NCBI GenBank assembly: GCA_030615145.1
Contig: JAUWZT010000079.1
Coordinates: 1 to 13,428 of the forward strand
DNA from: Promethearchaeota archaeon
GTDB lineage: Archaea > Asgardarchaeota > Lokiarchaeia > Sigyniarchaeales > SOKP01
DNA length: 13,428 nucleotides
Direction of reading: 5' to 3'
Within the stretch, counting starts at the first letter, position 1. Every line of letters begins with the position of its first letter. The position numbers were made by a program, and so were the translations under genes. Below, piece after piece: positions 1 through 5,485 of the stretch. The notes beneath the pieces are model-generated. The model was given only the letters and a program-made list of their open reading frames with translations. It did not search any database and had not been told where the DNA came from.

Positions 1-394
1 CAAAATATTCTTGAATGTCTTCCACGAATTCTTTTGTAAGGCGATTTAGTTGAAATTCAAACATTCCAATTGCTAAAGCAGCATTTGCATAATATTTTAT
101 AATTTCCTTTCCTTCCTTATTAGCTCCATAATTAATTACACCTTTAGAATACATCTCATCTAATTTTTCTTCAAGTTCGGAGATTGTTATACCACTTTTT
201 TTGATTCTTTTATAAATTCTTCTAAGTGGTTCGGGTGTAAAATTCAATTTTAATGCGATTTTAGCCTGTTCTGGGGTGAAGAGATGCTTCAAAATTTTAA
301 TTTCAATACCAGATTCTGTAGCTGGATAACCAACCGGCATCTTATCAAGATGTTTCTGTAATTCTCTATAAAAATCTAATCTTTCTTGTGCCAT
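1..394 (-). CDS. N-terminal part of a probable 4Fe-4S-associated protein (3' end outside window)
   Basis: The first 131 codons are visible, starting at ATG 392-394; the rest runs off the left edge. Near residue 20 there is a MPVGYPATESGIEIKIL segment, followed by LFTPEQAKIAL, then alternating helices ending LNRLTKEFVEDIQEYF. From memory, this is the N-terminal helical (winged-helix-like) module found in front of a C-terminal 4Fe-4S ferredoxin domain in Asgard archaea and some anaerobic bacteria. No iron-sulfur cysteines occur in the visible part, so an electron-transfer role is inferred from the family only. The upstream DNA has TATA-like words on this strand (near 438-447 and 416-425) that would give a short leader. 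The gene is divergent from the cupin gene. Confidence 0.72.
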   Translation of the reverse strand, partial: MAQERLDFYRELQKHLDKMPVGYPATESGIEIKILKHLFTPEQAKIALKLNFTPEPLRRIYKRIKKSGITISELEEKLDEMYSKGVINYGANKEGKEIIKYYANAALAIGMFEFQLNRLTKEFVEDIQEYF

Positions 395-426
395 ACTATA
401 TCCCTATATTTATTAATTTAAAAAGT

Positions 427-464
427 TGATAATTGAGTTTTATAAGACGGTGATAATTGAATTT
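427..464. repeat. Direct repeat pair in the divergent promoter region
   Basis: TGATAATTGAGTTT at 427-440 and TGATAATTGAATTT at 451-464 match at 13 of 14 positions with a 24-base period. They sit between two divergent genes and abut or overlap TATA-like words on both strands. They could be operator half-sites, but the region is AT-rich and no regulator is known. Confidence 0.35.
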
Positions 465-470
465 AAATAC
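462..470 (+). promoter_or_regulatory. TATA box TTTAAATAC for the cupin gene
   Basis: TTTAAATAC is a good archaeal TATA box about 90 bases before the cupin start. A second candidate, TTTTATAAG at 495-503, is closer and would give a leader of about 35 bases. The same 9-mer occurs before the selenoprotein gene and the 11682-11978 gene. Confidence 0.45.
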
Positions 471-558
471 ATCAAATAACATGTTCGAATTTAGTTTTAT
501 AAGCATCTTACAATTATTAAGATTATAAAAAAAATGTGGAAATTAAAAAGTGAAAAAT

Positions 559-894
559 ATGAGTGAAACTAACCAAAATAAAGAACACACCGAAATTTTA
601 AATTTAGAAAGTTTACTTGATTATCAAGAGGGTTCTGTTGTGAGCAGAATGTTAGTTAATAAAAAGGTAGGCTCAGTAACTTTATTCTCTTTCGATAAGG
701 ATCAAGGTTTAAGTGAACATACTGCTCCATTTGATGCGCTAGTATATGTATTTAATGGAAAAGCGGAAATTATAATTTCTAAAAAGTCTTACATTTTAAA
801 TTCTGGGCAGATGATCAATATGCCCGCTAACGAACCGCACGCTCTCAAAGCTCTTGAACGATTTAAAATGATGCTAATCATGGTTAAAGCGTAA
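559..894 (+). CDS. Small single-domain cupin protein
   Basis: This 111-residue protein is almost entirely one cupin_2-type beta barrel. Motif 1 is the region SEHTAPFDALVYVFNG (residues 52-67), and motif 2 includes MPANEPHALKA (88-98). Canonical cupin motif 1 carries two His and a Glu as metal ligands; here only H54 and a Glu/Asp are obvious, plus H94 in motif 2, so metal binding may be reduced or differ. The substrate is unknown. I chose ATG 559 over the in-frame GTG at 550 because that GTG lies in a GTGA Shine-Dalgarno-like site five bases before the ATG. The next gene on this strand is a flavoprotein 119 bases away, with no sign of tight coupling. Confidence 0.85.
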   Translation: MSETNQNKEHTEILNLESLLDYQEGSVVSRMLVNKKVGSVTLFSFDKDQGLSEHTAPFDALVYVFNGKAEIIISKKSYILNSGQMINMPANEPHALKALERFKMMLIMVKA

Positions 895-973
895 TTTCTA
901 AACTTACGCTCTTTTATTTAATTTTTAAATTATAACGAAATATTTTAATTCTTAAGCATAATTTAATATTACA

Positions 974-983
974 TCTATAAGCC
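974..983 (+). promoter_or_regulatory. Weak TATA-like box before the flavin reductase
   Basis: TCTATAAGCC lies about 31 bases before the ATG at 1014, which would give a nearly leaderless mRNA. No Shine-Dalgarno site precedes this start, which fits, but the box is not a strong match. Confidence 0.25.
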
Positions 984-1013
984 TAAAAACATTAAACCCG
1001 AGATTAAAATAAA

Positions 1014-1583
1014 ATGACTAAAAATAAAATTAAACTTGGATCATATCTATACCCCATGCCAGTTGTAGTCGTAGGAGCAAATGTAGAGGGAAAGCCAAAC
1101 TTTATGCCAATTGCTTGGGTTAGTATTGTAGAACATAAACCACCCATGATATCTATTTCTGCTAATCAGGATCATTACACTAATATAGGTATAAGGAAAA
1201 ACAAAACATTTAGTGTCAATACACCTTCTGAAGATATAATATTACCAACTGATTATTGTGGAATAAAATCTGGTAAAAAAGTAGACAAATCTGATGTATT
1301 TGAAGTTTTTTATGGAGAATTAAAAACCGCGCCTATGATTAAGGATGCACCGTTAAATCTAGAATGTAAAGTTGTCCAGATCGTAGAAACTGGAAAAGGA
1401 CACGATATTTTTCTTGGAGAAATCATCCAAGCTTACGCCGAAGAAAAATTCTTAACAAATGGAATTCCCGACATCACTAAAATGAAACCTGTGTTTTTTT
1501 CTGTAAGTGATCTTAACTATTGGAAAATCGGTGAACCTATAGGGAAAGCTTGGAGCATAGGACGAGATTACAAAAAGGAATAA
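1014..1583 (+). CDS. Flavin reductase / flavoredoxin-like FMN-binding protein
   Basis: At 189 residues this matches the flavin_reduct split-barrel family in length and motif order. The N-terminal strands YLYPMPVVVVGANVEGKPN (11-29) lead to MPIAWVS (31-37), which with TFSVNTPSED (65-74) forms the FMN-binding region. The C-terminal YWKIGEPIGKAWSIGRDY (169-186) is the usual family ending. Such proteins bind FMN and serve as NAD(P)H:flavin oxidoreductases or as electron carriers (flavoredoxin) in anaerobes. The electron donor cannot be told from sequence. It is a cytoplasmic protein with no signal peptide. The gene ends at a hairpin shared with the convergent gelsolin gene. Confidence 0.9.
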   Translation: MTKNKIKLGSYLYPMPVVVVGANVEGKPNFMPIAWVSIVEHKPPMISISANQDHYTNIGIRKNKTFSVNTPSEDIILPTDYCGIKSGKKVDKSDVFEVFYGELKTAPMIKDAPLNLECKVVQIVETGKGHDIFLGEIIQAYAEEKFLTNGIPDITKMKPVFFSVSDLNYWKIGEPIGKAWSIGRDYKKE

Positions 1584-1586
1584 AAC

Positions 1587-1612
1587 AAATTAAGGCTTGC
1601 TTAATTTTTTAA
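1587..1612. terminator. Hairpin with T-run between convergent genes
   Basis: AAATTAAG (1587-1594), loop GCTTG and CTTAATTT (1600-1607) form a perfect 8-bp stem that runs into more T bases. It starts 3 bases after the flavin reductase stop and touches the stop codon of the gelsolin gene (1609-1611). It resembles an intrinsic terminator. Archaea mostly end at T-runs, so the stem may instead stabilise 3' ends. Confidence 0.5.
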
Positions 1613-2418
1613 AAAAACTCTCTTTTTTCTTGTTCAAGAAAATTTAGCTCGATTAAAAGATCCATCTCAGCATTCAACCAGCATAATTCATCGTAAGTAC
1701 TTGATGAATTAAACACTTCCTCTGCCTTCTTCTTAATCTCCTCAAGCGAGGGCATCCCAAGATTTATTTTTTGAATAGTTTCTGCTAAAAGCCAGCATAA
1801 ATCATTGTATGAGTATTTCTTCAAAGAAAGATAATAAGCCGCTTCTCTAATTTGAGATTCAAGACCAATTTCCTCCTCAATTTCTTCATCAATATCCTCT
1901 TCAACTACTTCTTCAATTTCTAGCGTCTCCAGTATTATTACTGGTTCATCTGGTTTGTCTACTGGTTCTTCAATTTCTAATGGGTAATATTCTTTTAATT
2001 GTGTTAACCATGCGGTTATCCTTGTTCCAACTTCATCTTCCTTTTCTTCTTGAATTTCTACTTCGAACACGGGTTTTGGAGATTCACTAGGTTCTGTTAA
2101 TATTAATTCGGGTCTACGTTCGATATCTTCACCTGGAATTAAACCCTTTTTTAATTCGTCCATCATAGATAGAAATGAACCGTATTCTCTATTTTGTTTC
2201 ATTATCAGTATTTTACAACTACCTCCTCGGTCTTTATCAAATCTTCTAGCCCATGCTGCCGTTATTTCTTTTTTGAATTGAGGAACATCAAGCCCTACCC
2301 AGATGAATATTGTATTTTTCTTATCATCATCAATAAGATACACATTCTGGTTATTATCAAATTCCAACTTATCTAATTCGATTAAATCGCCTTTTTCATT
2401 AATTTTGTAAAATTTCAT
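1609..2418 (-). CDS. Gelsolin-domain protein with duplicated C-terminal helical module
   Basis: Residues 1-100 form one gelsolin-like domain: the strand NVYLIDDDKKNTIFIWVG (25-42), then the helix FKKEITAAWARRFDKDRGG (48-66) and KILIMKQNREYGSFLSM (69-85). Gelsolin folds bind actin and calcium in eukaryotes, and Asgard gelsolins have been shown to act on actin, so a cytoskeletal role is inferred. Residues 105-187 are an acidic, low-complexity linker. Residues 190-221 and 228-259 align without gaps as two copies of a helical repeat sharing Y-[ND]-[DE]-L-C-W-L-x-A-E. The ATG at 2418 follows a GTGAT Shine-Dalgarno site (2425-2429) with 6-base spacing and a TATA box at 2454-2462. The combination of one gelsolin domain with this repeat is unlike eukaryotic gelsolins, which carry three or six domains. 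Confidence 0.85.
   Translation of the reverse strand: MKFYKINEKGDLIELDKLEFDNNQNVYLIDDDKKNTIFIWVGLDVPQFKKEITAAWARRFDKDRGGSCKILIMKQNREYGSFLSMMDELKKGLIPGEDIERRPELILTEPSESPKPVFEVEIQEEKEDEVGTRITAWLTQLKEYYPLEIEEPVDKPDEPVIILETLEIEEVVEEDIDEEIEEEIGLESQIREAAYYLSLKKYSYNDLCWLLAETIQKINLGMPSLEEIKKKAEEVFNSSSTYDELCWLNAEMDLLIELNFLEQEKREFF
1642..1851 (-). repeat. Two protein-level repeats (38-residue period) in the gelsolin-domain protein
   Basis: Residues 190-221 and 228-259 align gap-free. They share I-[RK] at the start, A at position 5, and then Y-[ND]-[DE]-L-C-W-L-x-A-E ending in I-x-L. Each copy looks like a helical hairpin. The DNA copies have diverged, so the duplication is old and kept by selection. 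Confidence 0.65.
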
Positions 2419-2453
2419 TTAACTATCACTATTCCCCACATTGACAAATACAT

Positions 2454-2462
2454 TATAAAAAT
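2454..2462 (-). promoter_or_regulatory. TATA box for the gelsolin-domain gene
   Basis: On the minus strand the sequence reads CTATTTTTATAATG (2451-2464), 36 bases before the start. Initiation about 25 bases downstream would leave a leader of roughly a dozen bases holding the GTGAT Shine-Dalgarno site. Confidence 0.5.
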
Positions 2463-2555
2463 AGATTCAATTAAAGTTTAAAAATCTTTATTTAATATGT
2501 TATTGCATCAACTCGATCAGACATATTTATGGATTAATACTTATTAATCAGTTAA

Positions 2556-2564
2556 TATATAAAA
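2556..2564 (+). promoter_or_regulatory. TATA box for the DNA methyltransferase gene
   Basis: TATATAAAA lies within GTTAATATATAAAA. Transcription would begin near 2590, about 30 bases before the AGGTGA Shine-Dalgarno site at 2622-2627. This supports a start near 2635 rather than 2710. Confidence 0.4.
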
Positions 2565-2621
2565 TTTTCTTCAAATCTAAATGAATTATTAATATACTCC
2601 ATTTCCCAAAAACACTTAGTT

Positions 2622-2627
2622 AGGTGA
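2622..2627 (+). promoter_or_regulatory. Shine-Dalgarno site AGGTGA that decides the methyltransferase start
   Basis: AGGTGA is followed by 7 bases and then ATT. The 11205 gene has the same spacing (GAGGTGA, 7 bases, ATG). No ATG, GTG or TTG occurs at a workable distance in the coding frame. Confidence 0.5.
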
Positions 2628-2634
2628 ACATCGG

Positions 2635-3597
2635 ATTAAAAAAATAGAATTATTTTCTAAAAGTGGAAAATCGCGAGGCTTTTACGACGTAGCAAATCAG
2701 CTTAACGATTTGACAGGCAAAGAATGGGTATTTTCAACTAAGTCTGTGATTCCAAAAGGATTTCCTCCTAGCTTTCAACTTAAGCTTAGAAATAAGCACG
2801 GTGGGCAAAAACCCCCAGAATTATGTGAAATGATTATTAAAACGTTTACAAAAGAAAAAGAACTAGTATTAGACCCTTTTTGTGGCGTTGGAGGGACGTT
2901 ATTTGGCTGTTCTTTGAGCAAACGGAGTGGTATTGGCGTTGAAATAAATAAGGAATGGATTGATATTTATTATAAAGTGTGCGATTTAGAAGCGAGTGAG
3001 CCTCAAAAAGTGATTCATGGAGATTCACGTGAAGTGCTTCAAAATTTAATCGAAGTAAGTAGTGAAAGATTTGATTTTATCTTAACAGATGTCCCTTATT
3101 GGAAGATGGACATCGTTGAGAAATCGAAGGGAGTGTACAAAAAAGTAGGGGAAGAGTCAAAAGGTGTGTATTCAGATAAATCGAAATTATCTAGGTTTAG
3201 CGATGGTTCCGAACATATTAAGCGAACAAAAGAAGAATGGGAGTTGTTGATCAAAGAAGTTTTTACTAAATGTTTTTCTCTTTTAAAGCCAGGACGATAT
3301 TGTGCTGTATTTATCGGAAATATGTACAATAATGGTCAATACTTTCTTTTAAACGCCGATATCGCACGAATATTAAGCCAGATTGGTTTTGTTTTAAAAG
3401 GAGAAATCGTGTGGTACGATGTAAATAAAAAACTACATCTCTATGGAATTAATTATTCGTGGATTCCCAGTATTTCTCACCAATTTATTTTGGTTTTCAG
3501 GAAAGAAAGGATTATAAAGCTGACTAAAGAGGAAAAAGAAAAAATTCAGAATGATAATATTAAAATGATAAAAGCTAAGCAATCATCTCCATTATGA
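2635..3597 (+). CDS. DNA N4/N6 methyltransferase, probable ATT start
   Basis: This is a SAM-dependent DNA methyltransferase. The SAM motif LDPFCGVGGT (79-88 from the ATT) follows a KPPELCEMIIK helix, and the catalytic motif is TDVPYW (151-156), a variant of DPPY. The motif order (SAM motif before catalytic motif, a long region after) is gamma-like rather than the beta order of many N4_N6 enzymes. The first canonical start is TTG 2710, but the frame is open from 2620, and the extra codons read plausibly as protein (FYDVANQLNDLTGKEW). A strong AGGTGA at 2622-2627 stands 7 bases before ATT 2635, so I place the start there, giving 320 residues. TTG 2710 has no ribosome site. No restriction enzyme gene is adjacent, so it is an orphan methyltransferase here. 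Specificity and the exact base methylated are unknown. Confidence 0.8.
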   Translation: MKKIELFSKSGKSRGFYDVANQLNDLTGKEWVFSTKSVIPKGFPPSFQLKLRNKHGGQKPPELCEMIIKTFTKEKELVLDPFCGVGGTLFGCSLSKRSGIGVEINKEWIDIYYKVCDLEASEPQKVIHGDSREVLQNLIEVSSERFDFILTDVPYWKMDIVEKSKGVYKKVGEESKGVYSDKSKLSRFSDGSEHIKRTKEEWELLIKEVFTKCFSLLKPGRYCAVFIGNMYNNGQYFLLNADIARILSQIGFVLKGEIVWYDVNKKLHLYGINYSWIPSISHQFILVFRKERIIKLTKEEKEKIQNDNIKMIKAKQSSPL

Positions 3598-3620
3598 ATT
3601 AAAACTTTAATTCATTTTTT
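3594..3620. terminator. Shared terminator hairpin containing both stop codons
   Basis: ATGAATTAAA (3594-3603), AC, TTTAATTCAT (3606-3615) is a perfect 10-bp inverted repeat followed by a T-run to 3620. The TGA of the + gene (3595-3597) and the TGA of the - gene (3614-3612) both lie inside the stem, so both coding regions end within one small element. Confidence 0.55.
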
Positions 3621-4358
3621 AACGCTAACAAACATCCAAGCGAGAAATGTTTTAACCTTAGGAATTTGGAAACTAGTTTGAGAAATGAGCTGAAAAATCT
3701 CATTATACGCAAAACTGGATTGAATTGATCCCAAAGGTTCATGTACTTGTCTTAAAGCTTTTGGAGCAACGACTTTAGTTACAAATGTTAAAAAACTATA
3801 AAAAAATCTGCGTGAATCACGTCGAAAATCAAAGATTAATAAAGTACCGTCTCTTTTTAAAACACGATGTATCTCATTAAATCCTTTTAAGGGATTCACC
3901 CAATGATGAAGTGAAAAAGTACTTATGATAAAATCAATTGATTCATTTGAAAAAGGTAATTTTTCAACATTTCCAATTTTAAATTCAATCTTTTTACCCA
4001 AACTTCTATCAAGTGCTCGCTTTTTTGCAAATTCAAGAATTTCAGAGGCAATATCAATCCCAATTAAAATAAGATCTGGAAAACTCTCTGCAATTTGAAT
4101 TATCAAATTTCCAGAACCACATCCAATGTCAACTAACGTCCCTTTTGGGTTAAAATCCTTCAGTTTAGATAATACTTTTTTTCGTAACAATCTAAATGGA
4201 AGAATGTCTGTCATTTTTTCATATGCTTTAGCAACCTCAGGACTATCAAGACCCTCAATATTGGGTTTTCGTGGACTTTTTTTTCGAGGAAATCCAAAAA
4301 TAATAATTAAAATTACAACAATTCCAATAATTGCGAAAAATATACACAAGAAACTCAT
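3612..4358 (-). CDS. Membrane-anchored class I SAM methyltransferase
   Basis: Residues 3-23 form one strongly hydrophobic helix, followed by a basic stretch (FPRKKSPRKP), so the enzyme is probably anchored with its catalytic part in the cytoplasm. A UbiE/Methyltransf_11-type Rossmann domain follows: motif I VDIGCGSGN (76-84), acidic D102 at the end of strand 2, NVEKLPFSNESIDFI (130-144), and STFSLHHW (146-153). The typical C-terminal strand region ends near 248. The substrate may be a quinone, a lipid or a small molecule; sequence alone does not decide. The start ATG 4358 has a TATA-like box upstream (4419-4427) but no clear Shine-Dalgarno site. It is convergent with the DNA methyltransferase but unrelated in substrate class. 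Confidence 0.82.
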   Translation of the reverse strand: MSFLCIFFAIIGIVVILIIIFGFPRKKSPRKPNIEGLDSPEVAKAYEKMTDILPFRLLRKKVLSKLKDFNPKGTLVDIGCGSGNLIIQIAESFPDLILIGIDIASEILEFAKKRALDRSLGKKIEFKIGNVEKLPFSNESIDFIISTFSLHHWVNPLKGFNEIHRVLKRDGTLLIFDFRRDSRRFFYSFLTFVTKVVAPKALRQVHEPLGSIQSSFAYNEIFQLISQTSFQIPKVKTFLAWMFVSVKK

Positions 4359-4418
4359 AATTTCAAGTAGAATGTTTTGTAATTAGCAAAATATTTAGAA
4401 AATTAATATAATTAATAA

Positions 4419-4427
4419 GTATAAAAA
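4419..4427 (-). promoter_or_regulatory. TATA box for the membrane-anchored methyltransferase
   Basis: On the minus strand the sequence reads CTTTTTATACTT (4428 to 4417), about 60 bases before the start, giving a leader of about 35 bases. Confidence 0.4.
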
Positions 4428-4485
4428 GAAATATGCTTAAATAAATCTATTTTTATGTTTTGATTTATAATACATCATAAAACAA

Positions 4486-4511
4486 TTTAAATACCTATAA
4501 TGCTATAAAAG
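4486..4511 (+). promoter_or_regulatory. Two TATA boxes before the selenoprotein gene
   Basis: TTTAAATAC at 4486-4494 and TATAAAAG at 4504-4511 both match the archaeal TATA consensus. They would start transcription near 4520 or 4535, just before ATG 4546. A strong promoter at this spot shows the following interrupted frame is transcribed as its own unit. Confidence 0.5.
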
Positions 4512-4545
4512 TGTAAATACGCTATATTAAAATGCTTTGATTGAC

Positions 4546-4755
4546 ATGAAGTTTACGAGCAATGTAAAATGTCCTTTTTGCGAACATCTAAACGAAGTTA
4601 AAATACCTGATAAAATGTGAATTGTACGCTTGGAATGTCAAAACTGTAAGAAAATTATTACTGGGCACGAAAACCCTCACGGTTGAACCTGAGTACTTTG
4701 TACTTACGGTGACGTTCCTTGATTATTGGTTCAAGAACAAGAAGGTTTAACTTAA
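4546..4755 (+). CDS. Multi-selenocysteine GDCCVxC-type selenoprotein (four in-frame TGA)
   Basis: The frame from ATG 4546 to TAA 4753-4755 has 69 sense or TGA codons. TGA occurs at codons 25, 47, 49 and 59 (4618, 4684, 4690, 4720), and no TAA or TAG interrupts it. Reading TGA as Sec (U), the protein has CPFC (9-12), IPDKMU (20-25), ECQNC (30-34), GUTUVLC (46-52) and TYGDVPU (53-59). I recall a GDCCVxC (seleno)protein family with the pattern CPxC, MPxxxC, ExxxC, GDCCVxC, SYGxxPC. U25, U49 and U59 fall exactly on conserved Cys positions, and U47 replaces the Asp of GDCC. Four CxxC/U pairs suggest a small metal- or thiol-redox protein; the exact reaction is unknown. Other genes in the window use TGA as stop and TGG for Trp, so TGA is not reassigned genome-wide. 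Standard gene calling misses this gene. A pseudogene is the alternative. Confidence 0.78.
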
Positions 4756-4761
4756 AAAATA

Positions 4762-4840
4762 TTTAAAAATGATCTATGAGATCGGTAAAAAAACGCTAGT
4801 TATCGATTGAGACGAGAAAGCTCTCTCGAATATTTTTAAA
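4762..4840 (+). ncRNA. Candidate SECIS-bearing structure in the 3' UTR of the selenoprotein
   Basis: TTTAAAAAT (4762-4770) and ATTTTTAAA (4832-4840) form a perfect 9-bp closing helix starting 7 bases after the stop codon. Inside are two possible kink-turn arrangements resembling the SECIS core. One pairs AUGA (4776-4779) with GAU (4805-4807) around an imperfect helix with the A-rich loop 4787-4793. The other pairs UGA (4808-4810) with GA (4828-4829) around a 6-bp helix with one bulge and loop AAGC. A GATCT/AGATC hairpin (4771-4783) competes with the first. Lokiarchaeal SECIS elements are reported to lie in 3' UTRs and to resemble eukaryotic ones. I cannot fold RNA here, so the exact element is uncertain. 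Confidence 0.4.
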
Positions 4841-4954
4841 AACAATTTACTATTAGTATCCTTGTAATCCTCTGGAGAGTGAATCTTGAACTTTCCTAGT
4901 TTTATATTAAAAATTGGTCTATAGAAAATTTTTTATTAGGCGTGACTAATTTTG

Positions 4955-4964
4955 TTATATAAAC
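4955..4964 (+). promoter_or_regulatory. TATA box for the ICMT-like methyltransferase
   Basis: TTATATAAAC lies 36 bases before ATG 5000, giving a leader of about 10-15 bases. It separates this gene from the selenoprotein transcript and its 3' UTR. Confidence 0.5.
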
Positions 4965-4999
4965 ATAAAATTTAACTACAAAACTTAGGTTAATAAAAA

Positions 5000-5485
5000 A
5001 TGGGCCATAGCCATGAACATAGGTTAGGAATAGAAGCTCCACATTCTCATCTAATACAAGCACTCTCTCCGGTGATTTTTACTATAGTTTTGATATTAGA
5101 TTCATCAGTTTTCAAATTTTCAGTTGTTCTAAATGATTTTGTACCTTGGATAGTTAGACTTATCTTGTTTATTATTGTAATCGTTGTGGCATTCGCATTC
5201 ATTCGCGCTTCACATAATATTTTATTTCGACGACCTGAAAATAAAGACGAACTTATAACTGATGGAATTCTTGGGCACGTAAGAAACCCGATGTATTTCG
5301 GCGTTCTATTGATTTATCTCGCATTTATTTTCTTATCGATTTCTCTGATTTCTATCGCGCTTTGGATCGTAATTATTGTAATTTACGATAAACTAGCTAC
5401 TTTTGAAGAGAAACAACTTGAAAAACTATTTGGAGAGAAATATTTAGCATACAAGAAAAAAACACCGAAATGGATTCCTCGATAA
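5000..5485 (+). CDS. ICMT/PEMT-like integral membrane methyltransferase
   Basis: This 161-residue protein starts with a His-rich stretch (MGHSHEHRLG, then PHSH at 14-17). Hydrophobic segments lie near 19-40, 48-69 and 98-130, the last possibly a helical hairpin. The signature GHVRNPMYFG (92-101) and the C-terminal FEEKQLEKLFGEKYLAYKKKTP (135-156) are characteristic of the isoprenylcysteine/phospholipid methyltransferase superfamily. In that family the RNP region and the C-terminal Glu and Tyr help bind SAM. Archaeal members methylate unknown lipids or small molecules, so a lipid substrate is a guess. The His-rich N-terminus may bind metal. A degraded relative lies just downstream in inverted orientation. 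Confidence 0.82.
   Translation: MGHSHEHRLGIEAPHSHLIQALSPVIFTIVLILDSSVFKFSVVLNDFVPWIVRLILFIIVIVVAFAFIRASHNILFRRPENKDELITDGILGHVRNPMYFGVLLIYLAFIFLSISLISIALWIVIIVIYDKLATFEEKQLEKLFGEKYLAYKKKTPKWIPR

Noticed and set aside
2194..2376. Short open frames opposite the gelsolin, methyltransferase and antiporter genes
   Set aside because: All lie wholly within recognised domains on the other strand and show no ribosome site or family motif.
2710..2712. TTG as the DNA methyltransferase start
   Set aside because: No Shine-Dalgarno site, and the frame continues upstream with protein-like codons to a strong AGGTGA site.
4546..4755. Reading the TGA-interrupted frame as a plain pseudogene
   Set aside because: Only TGA interrupts it, never TAA or TAG; three of the four TGAs align with family Cys sites; promoters are intact. 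Kept as the alternative hypothesis, not the call.
4546..4755. TGA read as tryptophan by a variant code
   Set aside because: Other genes here use TGG for Trp and end in TGA (for example 3595-3597), and the sites match Cys, not Trp.
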